A program made the translations under genes and the position numbers. Shown piece by piece: positions 8,566 to 16,749 of a stretch of 64,000 nt of DNA. Positions within the stretch are counted from its first letter, which is position 1. Each line of letters opens with the position of its first letter. Below the pieces are notes generated by a model. It was not told the DNA's origin. It searched no databases and was given only the letters and a program-made list of their open reading frames with translations. The DNA comes from DATEDA01 sp963789885 (GTDB lineage Bacteria; Pseudomonadota; Gammaproteobacteria; Burkholderiales; SG8-39), in contig CAWBNB010000017.1 in NCBI GenBank assembly GCA_963789885.1, positions 27,991 to 91,990 of the forward strand, written 5' to 3'.

Positions 8566-9342
8566 TTAGAGGCGGAAGTGCTCGCCTAGGTAAACGCGCC
8601 TGACATTTTCATTATAAACAATCTCCTCCGGCTTGCCGGAAGCAAGTACCGAGCCTTCGTTAATTATGTACGCCCGGTCGCAAATTCCCAGGGTTTCCCG
8701 GACGTTATGGTCGGTGATCAGGACCCCTATGCCGCGTTCCCGCAGGAACCGGATGATCCGCTGGATGTCCAGGACGGCGATCGGATCGACCCCCGCGAAC
8801 GGCTCGTCGAGCAGGATGAACGCCGGCCGCGTCGCGAGCGCCCGGCAGATCTCGACGCGCCGCCGCTCCCCGCCGGACAGCGACAGGGCTGGCGCATCGC
8901 GCAGGTGCGCAATGTGCAGCTCGCCGAGGAGCTCGTCGAGGCGCGCCTCGACCGCCTCGGGTTCGAGCGCCATCAGCTCGAGCACCGCGCGGACGTTCTC
9001 CTGCACGGTAAGCCGACGGAACACCGACGCCTCCTGCGGCAGATAGGACAGGCCGAGCCGCGCGCGCCGGTGGATCGGGAGGCGCGTGATGTCGCGTTCC
9101 TCGACGAAGATGCGGCCGCCATCGGCCGGGACCAGGCCGACGATCATGTAGAAGCAGGTGGTCTTGCCCGCACCGTTCGGCCCGAGCAGGCCGACCACTT
9201 CGCCGCTCATCACCTCGAGCGAGACGTCGCGCACGACGGTTCGCTTCTTGTAGCGCTTGTTGAGCGCGGCGGTGCGCAGGTGGGTCGCCCGCGCGGCCAC
9301 CGGCGGCGCGGCGAGCGTCGTACGCGTCAGGGGCTCGTTCAC
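8566..9342 (-). CDS. lptB: LPS export ABC transporter ATP-binding protein LptB
   Basis: Cytoplasmic ATPase that drives extraction of lipopolysaccharide by LptFG. The 258 residues contain Walker A GPNGAGKT (54–61), signature LSGGER (155–160), Walker B FILLDE (175–180) and the LptB-type ending with the YIINEGS switch region. The N-terminus is about 20 residues longer than E. coli LptB (TRTTLAAPPV...). The start overlaps the lptA stop (ATGA). LptF and LptG are not in this window, which is usual since they lie elsewhere. Confidence 0.95.
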   Translation of the reverse strand: MNEPLTRTTLAAPPVAARATHLRTAALNKRYKKRTVVRDVSLEVMSGEVVGLLGPNGAGKTTCFYMIVGLVPADGGRIFVEERDITRLPIHRRARLGLSYLPQEASVFRRLTVQENVRAVLELMALEPEAVEARLDELLGELHIAHLRDAPALSLSGGERRRVEICRALATRPAFILLDEPFAGVDPIAVLDIQRIIRFLRERGIGVLITDHNVRETLGICDRAYIINEGSVLASGKPEEIVYNENVRRVYLGEHFRL

Positions 9343-9920
9343 TGGCGACCCGTTTCGAGCCCGGGCGCGGGCTTGAGCTCGAGCCCGGGCGCGCGCGCGC
9401 CGCCGCCGTCGTCCTTCTTCTTCGGCTGGATCGTCGCGCGCACCCGGGCGTCGCGGCCGCCGGCGGCGGACGGCAGCTCCTTCGACCCCTGCACCCGGTA
9501 GACCTCGGAGCGCGTGTCGTACGAAATGTAGTTGCCGCGCACCTCGTCCTTGTCGCGCGAGACCCGCGCCTTGTCAAAGAGCTCGACCCGCTCGACCTTG
9601 CCGTCGTACTCGATCCGCAGCGCCTCGCCGTCGATCCACTCGTCCACGCCGTCGCGCTTCTGCCGGAACGTCGCCGGACTGCCGACCGCCACGCCCGACT
9701 GGAAGCCCTCCTTGTCCTGGCGCACCGTGAGCTTGTCGGCGCGCAGCACGAACGTGCCCTGCGTCAGCACGACGCGCCCCTCGAAGACGACGGTCTGCTT
9801 GCCGTCGTCGGCGAGCATCCGGTCGGCCTCGACGTTCAGCGGCTTGTCGCGGTCGGCGCGCTCGGCGCGCACCGGCGCTGCGGCGAGGGCGGCGAGGAGG
9901 ATGACGAGCGCCGCGCGCAC
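9339..9920 (-). CDS. lptA: LPS transport periplasmic protein LptA
   Basis: Forms the periplasmic bridge that carries lipopolysaccharide to the outer membrane. The 193-residue protein has a signal peptide (hydrophobic ALVILLAALAAAPVRA, cleavage near residue 19) and an OstA-like beta-jellyroll with KPLNVEADRM, VVFEGRVVLTQGTFVLRAD and VRGNYISYDTRSEVY. It starts at GTG, three bases after the lptC stop, and overlaps lptB. The C-terminal 35 residues are a charged Gly/Pro-rich tail without clear conservation. Confidence 0.93.
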   Translation of the reverse strand: MRAALVILLAALAAAPVRAERADRDKPLNVEADRMLADDGKQTVVFEGRVVLTQGTFVLRADKLTVRQDKEGFQSGVAVGSPATFRQKRDGVDEWIDGEALRIEYDGKVERVELFDKARVSRDKDEVRGNYISYDTRSEVYRVQGSKELPSAAGGRDARVRATIQPKKKDDGGGARAPGLELKPAPGLETGRQ

Positions 9921-9923
9921 CGC

Positions 9924-10499
9924 TCATCCCGCCGAGCGGACGAACGTGCCGTTCACCTTGGCCTTCAGCTCGAGCACGCGCGTCTTGGTGTTGTAGTCCA
10001 TGCCGACCCCGCTGAGCCGCGATTCGCCTTCCGTGATCACCACGGCCTCGGGCGTGCGCGCGATGTCCTCCTTCGGGAAGACCTGCAGAAACGTCGTTTC
10101 CATCTGTTGCGCGGGGCGCCCCTTCGCCGCCTCGCGCGTCACGCGGACGTTGCCGTAGAGGCGCACCTCCTCGCCGTCCTTCGTGACCGTTCCGCGCTCG
10201 GCCGAGATCCGCACCGGCGGTCCCTCCTCGCGGTACTGCACGAGCCGCGGCTCCTCGAGCTCGGTCGTCTGGTCGTCCGGAAAGTGGATCATCCGGCGCG
10301 CGGTTAACGAGGAGTCCGGGCGTCCGGTCTTGTCGAGGTTCGTGGCGGTGAACCGCTCGACGATGAAATCGGGATCGTGCTCGAGCAGGTTCGGCTGGCC
10401 GCCGCCGGGCGCGTTGACCGCGCGTTCGAGCCACAGGGTGAGCGCCGCCAGGCCGGCGGCGATCGCCAGCGAGAACAGCGTGTTGGTCCGTACCTTCAT
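9924..10499 (-). CDS. lptC: LPS export protein LptC
   Basis: Inner-membrane protein that passes lipopolysaccharide from LptBFG to LptA. The 191 residues begin with one membrane segment (about 8–25, LFSLAIAAGLAALTLWL) and continue as an LptC periplasmic beta-jellyroll (DPDFIVERFTATNLDKTGRP, VRLYGNVRVTRE, GVGMDYNTKTRVLELKAKV). It precedes lptA by three bases. A GC-rich perfect hairpin lies just upstream, between kdsC and lptC. Confidence 0.92.
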   Translation of the reverse strand: MKVRTNTLFSLAIAAGLAALTLWLERAVNAPGGGQPNLLEHDPDFIVERFTATNLDKTGRPDSSLTARRMIHFPDDQTTELEEPRLVQYREEGPPVRISAERGTVTKDGEEVRLYGNVRVTREAAKGRPAQQMETTFLQVFPKEDIARTPEAVVITEGESRLSGVGMDYNTKTRVLELKAKVNGTFVRSAG

Positions 10500-10516
10500 G
10501 CGAGTCGTCCAACACT

Positions 10517-10538
10517 ACGAGGGGGCACGCCCCCTCGT
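10517..10538. repeat. Perfect GC-rich hairpin between kdsC and lptC
   Basis: ACGAGGGGGC and GCCCCCTCGT form a perfect 10-bp inverted repeat around a two-base centre. No T-run follows on either strand, so a simple intrinsic terminator is not supported. It resembles other G/C-run hairpins in this window at 34861, 43194 and 58614 and may be one of a dispersed intergenic family or an attenuator between kdsC and the lpt genes. Confidence 0.6.
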
Positions 10539-10578
10539 GCTCCCCGAAGCCAGGAAACCGATGCCTGCGTCCTCGGTT

Positions 10579-11103
10579 TCACGTCAGATACCGTCCGATC
10601 GCGCCGTCGAGCGCGCCGCGCGCCGCGAGGATGACCTCGCAGACCTCGCGCACTGCACCGTGACCGCCGGGACGCCGGCTGACGTAGTGCACCCGCGCGC
10701 GCACCGCCTCCGGCGCGTCCGGAACGGTCGCAGCGAACCCGCAGCGCACGAGGAGCGGCAGGTCCGGGAGATCGTCTCCCATGTAGCCGCAGGCGCTCAG
10801 CGCCAGCCCGAGCTGCGCGCGCAAGGCGTCCAGCACGGCGAGCTTGTCGTCCGCGCCCTGGAAGAGCCGCGTGATCCCGAGCTCCGCCGCCCGCTTCGCC
10901 ACCACCCGCGAGCTGCGCCCGGTGATCAGCGCGAGCTCGATGCCGGCGCCCGCGAGCAGCTTCAGCCCGAGTCCGTCGAGGGTATGGAAGCTCTTCATCT
11001 CCTCGCCGCCGTCGGTGAGATAGAGCGCGCCGTCGGTCAGCACGCCGTCGACGTCGAACGCCATCAGCCTAAGCGCGCGTGCCCGCTCGAGCGCGGCGTC
11101 CAT
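10579..11103 (-). CDS. kdsC: 3-deoxy-D-manno-octulosonate 8-phosphate phosphatase KdsC
   Basis: HAD-family phosphatase that makes Kdo from Kdo-8-phosphate for the lipopolysaccharide core. The 174-residue protein has the HAD nucleophile motif DVDGVLTDG at 17–25, ITGRSS as motif II, and GYMGDDLPDLPLL as the metal-binding motif. Its compact size without a cap domain fits KdsC. It follows kdsD by four bases, so the two consecutive Kdo steps are co-transcribed ahead of lptC–lptA–lptB. Confidence 0.95.
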   Translation of the reverse strand: MDAALERARALRLMAFDVDGVLTDGALYLTDGGEEMKSFHTLDGLGLKLLAGAGIELALITGRSSRVVAKRAAELGITRLFQGADDKLAVLDALRAQLGLALSACGYMGDDLPDLPLLVRCGFAATVPDAPEAVRARVHYVSRRPGGHGAVREVCEVILAARGALDGAIGRYLT

Positions 11104-11107
11104 GCTC

Positions 11108-12112
11108 CTAGATGACCTTCGCGCGGAAGAGGTCGTGGATGTTGAGCGCGCCGACGAGCCGCCCGCCGGGGTCGACGACCGGCAGTTGCGTCGTCTTGTG
11201 CTTCTCCATCAGCTCGACCGCCTCGGCGGCGAGCGCTTCCGGGCGGATCGAGCGCGGATTGCGCGTCATGACCGCGTCGATCGGCGTCGCGTGCACGTCG
11301 ATCCCGCGCCCGAGCGCACGCCGCAGATCGCCGTCGGTGAAGATGCCGACGAGGCGCTGGTCGGGCCCGACCACCGCGGTCATGCCCATGCGCTTCTTCG
11401 AGATCTCGAGCACGGCGTCGGCGAACGCCGCGCCCTCGGCGACGATCGGGATCTCGTCGCCGGTGCGCATCACGTCGCGCACGTGCGTGAGGAGACGCCG
11501 GCCCAGGATACCGCCCGGGTGGGAGCGCGCGAAATCCTCGTGGCCGAACCCGCGCGCGTCGAGCGCCGCCACCGCGAGCGCGTCGCCGAGCGCGAGCGCC
11601 GCGGTCGTGCTCGCGGTCGGCGCGAGGTTGAGCGGGCAGGCCTCCTTCTCGACGCCGGCGTCGAGGACGACGTCGGCGAGACTCGCCAGCGCGGATTGCG
11701 GGTTCCCGGTCATCGCGATCAGCGGCGCGCCGAGGCGCTTCACCAGCGGCAGGATCGTCATCAGCTCGTCGCTCTCGCCCGAATGCGAAAGCGCGAGCAC
11801 GACGTCGTCGCGGGTGATCATGCCGAGGTCGCCGTGGCTCGCCTCGCCGGGATGGACGAAGAACGACGGCGTGCCGGTGCTCGCCAAGGTGGAGGCGATC
11901 TTGCGGCCGATCTGCCCGGACTTGCCGATGCCGGTGACGACCACGCGTCCGCGGCAGGCAAGGATCAGGCGCAGCGCCTCGAGGAATCGGCCGTCCAGCC
12001 GCGCGGCGAGCGCGGCCACCGCCTGCGCCTCGATCTCGAGCACCTCGCGCGCAAGGCGCAGCGCATCCTCCGACACCGCCGGTTGGTCGACGCTCGACGC
12101 TGTCGTTATCAT
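11108..12112 (-). CDS. kdsD: D-arabinose 5-phosphate isomerase KdsD
   Basis: Converts ribulose 5-phosphate to arabinose 5-phosphate, the first step of Kdo synthesis. The 334 residues comprise an N-terminal SIS domain (GIGKSGQIGRKIASTLASTGT, SHSGESDEL, and SHPGGILGRRLL at its end) and a C-terminal CBS pair (about 210–330). The start is ATG at 12112; a GTG at residue 13 would give a protein closer in length to E. coli KdsD. An extended −10 element lies only seven bases upstream of the ATG. It is divergent from the antiporter gene, with 35 bases between the start codons. Confidence 0.94.
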   Translation of the reverse strand: MITTASSVDQPAVSEDALRLAREVLEIEAQAVAALAARLDGRFLEALRLILACRGRVVVTGIGKSGQIGRKIASTLASTGTPSFFVHPGEASHGDLGMITRDDVVLALSHSGESDELMTILPLVKRLGAPLIAMTGNPQSALASLADVVLDAGVEKEACPLNLAPTASTTAALALGDALAVAALDARGFGHEDFARSHPGGILGRRLLTHVRDVMRTGDEIPIVAEGAAFADAVLEISKKRMGMTAVVGPDQRLVGIFTDGDLRRALGRGIDVHATPIDAVMTRNPRSIRPEALAAEAVELMEKHKTTQLPVVDPGGRLVGALNIHDLFRAKVI

Positions 12113-12119
12113 CGGGAAA

Positions 12120-12128
12120 AGTATAGCA
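12120..12128 (-). promoter_or_regulatory. Extended −10 element for the kdsD operon
   Basis: On the minus strand the sequence TGCTATACT matches an extended −10 (TGn plus TATACT). No good −35 is seen. Transcription would begin at about 12113, next to the kdsD ATG at 12112, implying a leaderless message unless the downstream GTG start is used. Confidence 0.4.
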
Positions 12129-12147
12129 AAGGGGGGCTCCCGCCACC

Positions 12148-14118
12148 GTGAGCCACGCGCTCGAACTGGTTCTCATCCTGCTCGCGAGCGCGGTGCTCGT
12201 CGTGGTGGTGTTCCGCACTCTCCAGCTCCCGCCGCTCCTCGGCTACCTCATCGTCGGCGTCGCGATCGGTCCCCACGCCCTCGGCTGGATCGCCGAGGAC
12301 CGGAACACCGCCTACCTTGGCGAGTTCGGGGTGGTGTTCCTGATGTTCAGCATCGGGCTCGAGTTCAGTCTGCCGAGGCTCGTGCAGATGCGCCGCCTCG
12401 TGCTCGGACTCGGCGGGCTGCAGGTCGTGCTCACCACCGCGCTCTTTACGGCGCTTCTCGCCGTCGGCGGCACCCGCTGGCAGGGCGCGCTCGCGCTCGG
12501 CGCGGCGCTGGCGATGTCGTCGACCGCGATCGTCGTGCGCATGCTCGCCGAACGGATGCAGACCGAGACGCCGCACGGCCGCGAGGTCATCGGCGTGCTG
12601 CTCGCGCAGGACCTGGCGGTGGTGCCATTGCTCGTCCTCGTCCCGGCGCTCGCGCGCGCCGAGGGCGACCTCGCCGGCGCGCTCGGGCTCGCGGCGCTCA
12701 AGGCGGCGGCGATCCTCGGCGCGGTGTTCTGGCTCGGCCAGAAGCTCATGCCCTCGTGGTTCGACCTGGTCGCGAAGCGCCGCTCGCACGAGCTCTTCAT
12801 CATCAACGTCCTGTTCATCACGCTCGCGTCGGCATACCTCACCGAGGTCGCGGGACTCTCGCTCGCGCTCGGCGCGTTCGTCGCCGGCGTGCTCATCTCC
12901 GAGACGCAGTACCGGCACCAGGTCGAGGAGGACATCAAGCCGTTCCGGGAGGTGCTGCTCGGCCTCTTCTTCATCACCGTCGGGATGCAGCTCGACCTGC
13001 ACGTGGTGGCGGCGCACCCTGGTCTGGTCGCGGTGATGTTCGTCGTGCCGCTCGCGGCCAAATTCGCGATCGTCGTCGGCCTGTCGCGTGTGCTCGGCGC
13101 CACCCCGGGGACCGCGCTCCGGAGCGGGCTCGCGCTCGCGCAGGCGGGCGAGTTCGGCCTGGTGCTCGTTGCGCGCGGCGCCGAGCTCGCGCTGTTCGAC
13201 GCGATGCTCGTCCAGGCCGCGATCGCCGGCATGGTGCTGTCGATGCTCGCCGGGCTGTTCCTGATCCAGTACAGCGACCGCATCGTGCTGCGGGTGTCGG
13301 GATCGGAGTGGATGCTGCGGGCGTTGCAGCTGCACCAGGTCGCGGTTCGCAGCATCGGGACGGAGCGCCACGTCGTCGTATGCGGCTACGGCCGCACCGG
13401 GCAGAGCATCGCCCGCTTCCTCGAGCGCGAGAGCATCGGCTACGTCGCGCTCGATCTCGATCCGGAGCGAGTCCGGGAGGCGGCGGCCGCGGGCGACGCG
13501 GTCGTGTTCGGCGACGCGTCGCGCCGCGAGACGCTGATCGCGGCGGGTGTCCGGCGGGCCGCCGTGCTGGTCGTGACCTACATCGACCTGCCGTCGGCGC
13601 TCAAGGTGCTCGCCCACGCGCACGAGATCAACCCCGCGCTGCCGGTGATCGTGCGCACGCGCGACGACAGCGGGCTCGAAAAACTCGAGGAGGCCGGGGC
13701 GGCGGAAGTGGTGCCGGACACCTTCGAGTCGAGCCTGATGCTCGCCTCGCACGCGATGCTCATGGTCGGAGTGCCGGTGCGGCGGGTGGTCGGCCAGATC
13801 CGCGCGGTGCGGGACCAGCGCTACCGGTCGCTCCGGGGCTTCTACCATGGCGCTTCGGATGACGCGGCGGACCTGGACGAGGCGAATCAGCCGCGCCTGC
13901 ATACGGTCAGCCTCGAGCCCGGCGCGCACGCCCTCGGACGTACGCTGGCCGAGCTCGACCTCGGCCAGCTTGGCGCGGAGGTCACCGCGGTGCGCCGGCG
14001 CGGCATCCGCGCCGACGAGCCGGGCCCGGAGACACGCCTCCAGGCGGGCGACGTCGTCGTGCTGCTTGGCCGGCCGGACGCGCTCGAGAGGGCGGAGGCG
14101 CGCCTGCTGCAGGGCTAG
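12148..14118 (+). CDS. Kef-type cation:proton antiporter (CPA2) with RCK domains
   Basis: A 656-residue inner-membrane antiporter. About residues 1–390 form roughly 12 membrane segments of the CPA2 exchanger, with the conserved VLLAQDLAVVPLL and GLALAQAGEFGLVL motifs. A TrkA-N/RCK nucleotide-binding domain follows (HVVVCGYGRTGQSIARFL, Rossmann GxGxxG, about 407–525), then a TrkA-C domain to the end. This matches KefB/KefC-like or YbaL-like proteins; the substrate (K+ or Na+) cannot be fixed from sequence. The start is GTG at 12148 behind a strong AAAGGGGGG ribosome site. It is convergent with the prepilin gene at 14204. Confidence 0.92.
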   Translation: MSHALELVLILLASAVLVVVVFRTLQLPPLLGYLIVGVAIGPHALGWIAEDRNTAYLGEFGVVFLMFSIGLEFSLPRLVQMRRLVLGLGGLQVVLTTALFTALLAVGGTRWQGALALGAALAMSSTAIVVRMLAERMQTETPHGREVIGVLLAQDLAVVPLLVLVPALARAEGDLAGALGLAALKAAAILGAVFWLGQKLMPSWFDLVAKRRSHELFIINVLFITLASAYLTEVAGLSLALGAFVAGVLISETQYRHQVEEDIKPFREVLLGLFFITVGMQLDLHVVAAHPGLVAVMFVVPLAAKFAIVVGLSRVLGATPGTALRSGLALAQAGEFGLVLVARGAELALFDAMLVQAAIAGMVLSMLAGLFLIQYSDRIVLRVSGSEWMLRALQLHQVAVRSIGTERHVVVCGYGRTGQSIARFLERESIGYVALDLDPERVREAAAAGDAVVFGDASRRETLIAAGVRRAAVLVVTYIDLPSALKVLAHAHEINPALPVIVRTRDDSGLEKLEEAGAAEVVPDTFESSLMLASHAMLMVGVPVRRVVGQIRAVRDQRYRSLRGFYHGASDDAADLDEANQPRLHTVSLEPGAHALGRTLAELDLGQLGAEVTAVRRRGIRADEPGPETRLQAGDVVVLLGRPDALERAEARLLQG

Positions 14119-14203
14119 AGAGACGGCCGCCGGTGAGGCAGCGGCCTGGCGTTGGGATGATGGGGGGCCGCCCCCGCTCAACGAGGACCAGCGGGCGGGC
14201 GCT

Positions 14204-14878
14204 TCAGTCGAGGCGCCGGCAGAGGATGTACTGCTCGTCCTGGCCCTCGGTGTAGTCGGCCACCGCAACCGTGTCGGCGAGCGGCTGGTTCGGCGCGGTC
14301 TGCCGGCGCCCGCGCAGGGAGCCACGCGCGGGGCTTAGCTCGTCGAGCTGCGCTTCAACACCGATCGCGATCTCGGCCGGCAGATTCGCCTGGCAGACCG
14401 CGAGGACCGGAAAGCCCATCGCGTCCTGCTGTACGCCCACGATCCCGCCGAACGGGTTGAGCGGCTGCGCGACGATGCTCACCTCCGGCGGCGGGAGCGC
14501 GACCAGTTCCGCGAGGCGCAAGTGCCACCAGTAGTTGAGCGTCTCGCCCTCGGTCGCGTTCACGGTGAGCGCGGCCATGGGATCCCCCGCGGGCGGCGGG
14601 TCGCGGTAGGTGCCGCTCAAACGGCTGTCGCCGTTGCCGTCCTTCGCGCGGCTGGGCCAGCGTGTCGTAGCCCGGGGATCGTCACCCGGCATCGCGACAT
14701 AGCGATCGACATAGTACAGATGCGCGGTATGGACGCCGTTGAACTGGCTCGCGACAAGTTTGATGCGGGCCTGGATGACGATCGATCTCCCGGCGATGGC
14801 GCCACCGAACAGGAGGCCGACGAGGACTGCGACGATCGCAATCTCGGCCAACGTGAAGCCAGCCTGCGCGTGACGCAT
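14204..14878 (-). CDS. Type IV prepilin-like protein
   Basis: A 224-residue pilin-like protein. The N-terminus is a class III signal: short leader MRHAQAG, cleavage before F, Glu at mature position 5 (FTLAEIAIVAVLVGLLFGG), followed by a hydrophobic helix. The C-terminal globular part shares YYVDRYVAMPGDDPRATTRW and WWHLRLAELV with the duplicated prepilins at 15229–16647, so it is a diverged paralogue. ATG at 14878 gives the normal short leader; longer in-frame starts would place an unlikely charged tail before it. It is separated from the duplicated pair by a terminator. Its job as major or minor subunit is unknown. Confidence 0.85.
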   Translation of the reverse strand: MRHAQAGFTLAEIAIVAVLVGLLFGGAIAGRSIVIQARIKLVASQFNGVHTAHLYYVDRYVAMPGDDPRATTRWPSRAKDGNGDSRLSGTYRDPPPAGDPMAALTVNATEGETLNYWWHLRLAELVALPPPEVSIVAQPLNPFGGIVGVQQDAMGFPVLAVCQANLPAEIAIGVEAQLDELSPARGSLRGRRQTAPNQPLADTVAVADYTEGQDEQYILCRRLD

Positions 14879-15228
14879 TTCCGCAAAGGTGTGTAGAGGG
14901 CGACTAAGACGTGCATATTTTCTCGTTTCGGTTCCACGGCTCGCGTGACGGAATGCGCAAAGCGCGCACCGACGCTGCACGCGCCGCCGGGATCCGCTGT
15001 CGCATTGTTGACGATCGCGAGCGCGCATTGCAGTGCAGAGCGTTCAACGATTGGCGGCAACTCGACGATCAGACTCCGGACTTGCGCCTGCTGCGACGCG
15101 ATTGCAGCGGCGCGATCCCGCGCGCAAAGAAGCGTCGCCGACTACGTCCGAGACTTATGCTGCTGGGTCGCCGAGCGAACAAAAAACCCGCGCTCCAAGA
15201 GCGCGAGTTTTCCTGAGGATCGCCGCGG
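14879..15228. other. 350-base gap between prepilin genes
   Basis: No protein of recognisable type is encoded. The right end holds the terminator of the duplicated prepilin pair (15177–15211). The left end is the leader of the prepilin starting at 14878 and is locally AT-richer (around 14912–14925), but no clear −35/−10 or −24/−12 promoter was recognised there. Confidence 0.6.
15177..15211 (-). terminator. Rho-independent terminator after the duplicated prepilins
   Basis: A 13-bp inverted repeat with one G·U-type mismatch (15183–15195 and 15199–15211) and a three-base loop. On the minus strand it is followed by TTTTTTGTTC, a good U-run. A-rich and T-rich arms on both sides mean it could also work on the plus strand. 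It lies 18 bases beyond the stop of the second prepilin copy. Confidence 0.8.
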
Positions 15229-15927
15229 TCAGATTTTCTTGCAGACCACGTACTGGTTGCTGCCCGACTCGATGTAGTTCGTCGCGGCGTAGATCGGTGT
15301 GCCGGTGATGTCCGGGTTGGGCGTGGTGCCCTGTTGATAGCCGAACATCTGGCCGGTCGACGAGCGCTGGTCGTCAACCTGGGTATCGACGGCGCTCGCG
15401 ATCTTGTCGGGCACGTTGGCCGAGCACAGGACGAAGCCGCTCAGGGCGGGCGCCGTTGCGCTCGTGCCGGGCGCGGTGCTCTGGACGCCGACCAGCCCGC
15501 CCACGGCGTTCACCGGCTGGCTCCAGGCCGCCTGGCCCGACGTCGCACCGGCCACGAAACCCGCAAGACGCAGGTGCCACCAGAAGTTGTTCGACTCGGC
15601 GGTGGCGGTGGCGGTGGCCGGCGGCGCCGCCATGTAGACGCCGGCGATGACGCCGTCGCCGCTGCCGTTCACCGTGCCCCCCGGGGGGTTCGGATCCACC
15701 CAGCGCGTGGTGGCCTGGTTGTCGTCGCCGGGGATCTGGCGATACCGGTCCTGATAGGCGAAGTAGGCCGCCGTGATGCCGTTGAAGTCGTTGACGACGT
15801 TCTTGATTCGGGCCTGGGTGATCATCTCCTGGCCCTTCAGGATGCCGCCGAGCAGCAACCCGATGATGACCAGCACGATCGCGATCTCGACCAGCGTGAA
15901 GCCTGCCTGCGTGCGCTTGGTTGACAC
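15229..15927 (-). CDS. Type IV prepilin, tandem copy 2
   Basis: A 232-residue prepilin nearly identical to the gene just upstream. The leader MSTKRTQAG is cleaved before F; mature FTLVEIAIVLVIIGLLLGG has Glu5 and the long hydrophobic helix. The globular domain contains YFAYQDRYRQIPGDDNQATT, the PGDD motif common in this betaproteobacterial pilin family, and ends with a conserved YVVCKKI containing a late Cys. It differs from copy 1 mainly in the leader, a few central residues and the last residue (I against V). It lies 21 bases after copy 1 with no promoter between, so it is co-transcribed. It may be the main fibre subunit of the adjacent machine. Confidence 0.9.
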   Translation of the reverse strand: MSTKRTQAGFTLVEIAIVLVIIGLLLGGILKGQEMITQARIKNVVNDFNGITAAYFAYQDRYRQIPGDDNQATTRWVDPNPPGGTVNGSGDGVIAGVYMAAPPATATATAESNNFWWHLRLAGFVAGATSGQAAWSQPVNAVGGLVGVQSTAPGTSATAPALSGFVLCSANVPDKIASAVDTQVDDQRSSTGQMFGYQQGTTPNPDITGTPIYAATNYIESGSNQYVVCKKI

Positions 15928-15948
15928 TCTCTATGACCTCGTTCGCCG

Positions 15949-16647
15949 TTAGACCTTCTTGCAGACCACGTACTGGTTGCTGCCCGACTCGATGTAGTTC
16001 GTCGCGGCGTAGATCGGTGTGCCGGTGATGTCCGGGTTGGGCGTGGTGCCCTGTTGATAGCCGAACATCTGGCCGGTCGACGAGCGCTGGTCGTCGACCT
16101 GGGTATCGACCGCGCTCGCGATCTTGTCGGGCACGTTGGCCGAGCACAGGACGAGGCCGCTCAGGGCGGGCGCCGTTGCGCTCGTGCCGGGCGCGCCATT
16201 CTGGACGCCGACCAGCCCGCCCACGGCGTTCACCGGCTGGCTCCAGGCCGCTTGGCCCGACGTCGCGCCGGCCACGAAACCCGCAAGACGCAGGTGCCAC
16301 CAGAAGTTGTTCGACTCGGCGGTGGCAGTGGCGGTGGCCGGCGGCGCCGCCATGTACACGCCGGCGATGACGCCGTTGCCGCTGCCGTTCACCGTACCGC
16401 CCGGGGGGTTCGGATCCACCCAGCGCGTGGTGGCCTGGTTGTCGTCGCCGGGGATCTGGCGATACCGGTCCTGATAGGCGAAGTAGGCCGCCGTGATGCC
16501 GTTGAAGTCGTTGACGACGTTCTTGATTCGGGCCTGGGTGATCATCTCCTGGCCCTTCAGGATGCCGCCGAGCAGCAGCCCGATGATGACCAGCACGATC
16601 GCGATCTCGACCAGGGTGAAGCCCGCCTGTTTGCGTTTGAGTTCCAT
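15949..16647 (-). CDS. Type IV prepilin, tandem copy 1
   Basis: A 232-residue prepilin with leader MELKRKQAG cut before FTLVEIAIVLVIIGLLLGG (Glu at mature position 5). The body, including the PGDD motif, the NNFWWHLRLAGFVAGATSGQ segment and the C-terminal Cys, is almost identical to copy 2. ATG at 16647 is chosen because a good ribosome site (TAAGGAGAC) precedes it and the leader length is typical. A −24/−12 promoter lies about 55 bases upstream, pointing to sigma54 control. Having two near-identical subunits one after the other suggests high dosage or recent duplication. Confidence 0.92.
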   Translation of the reverse strand: MELKRKQAGFTLVEIAIVLVIIGLLLGGILKGQEMITQARIKNVVNDFNGITAAYFAYQDRYRQIPGDDNQATTRWVDPNPPGGTVNGSGNGVIAGVYMAAPPATATATAESNNFWWHLRLAGFVAGATSGQAAWSQPVNAVGGLVGVQNGAPGTSATAPALSGLVLCSANVPDKIASAVDTQVDDQRSSTGQMFGYQQGTTPNPDITGTPIYAATNYIESGSNQYVVCKKV

Positions 16648-16700
16648 CGTCTGTCTCCTTACAGCGGGCATCTGCGCCCGTTTAACTGGTGCGGAGACTA

Positions 16701-16718
16701 GAGCAAACTCAATGCCAG
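16701..16718 (-). promoter_or_regulatory. Sigma54 (−24/−12) promoter of the duplicated prepilins
   Basis: The minus strand reads CTGGCATTGAGTTTGCTC: the −24 GG and −12 GC are exactly 10 bases apart, with TGGCA and TTGCT matching the RpoN consensus. Transcription would start near 16690, leaving about 40 bases of leader with a TAAGGAGAC ribosome site before the ATG at 16647. Confidence 0.75.
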
Positions 16719-16733
16719 CGCTGGGCCTTGATT

Positions 16734-16749
16734 CGTGACGGAAATCACG
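16734..16749. promoter_or_regulatory. Candidate enhancer-binding dyads upstream of the prepilin promoter
   Basis: CGTGA-N6-TCACG is a symmetric dyad about 45–60 bases upstream of the predicted start. A second palindrome, CAACTAGTTG, is at 16791–16800, about 100 bases upstream. The spacing suits sites for a sigma54 activator such as the one encoded at 34942–36366. No binding evidence is available from sequence alone. Confidence 0.35.

Larger units (their letters stand above)
15229..16647. repeat. Tandem duplication of a 699-bp prepilin gene (720-bp period)
   Basis: Bases 15235–15910 and 15955–16630 align without gaps at a constant offset of 720, with only scattered substitutions, for example around 15474–15480 against 16194–16200. 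Similarity ends in the leader codons and the intergenic bases. This is a direct gene duplication, recent or kept alike by gene conversion. Confidence 0.93.

Noticed and set aside
6667..8589. 640-codon open frame on the plus strand over hpf and rpoN
   Set aside because: It is antisense to two firmly identified genes and has no recognisable domain, only Arg/Glu/Leu-rich composition.
12109..14325. Long open frame of over 700 codons on the minus strand across the antiporter gene
   Set aside because: The protein would be low-complexity Arg/Glu/His-rich, typical of an antisense frame in high-GC coding DNA; the plus-strand frame encodes a clear antiporter.
15229..16647. Repeat region considered as a CRISPR or transposon
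   Set aside because: There are only two units of 720 bp, each a full coding gene, with no short spacers, no transposase and no terminal inverted repeats.
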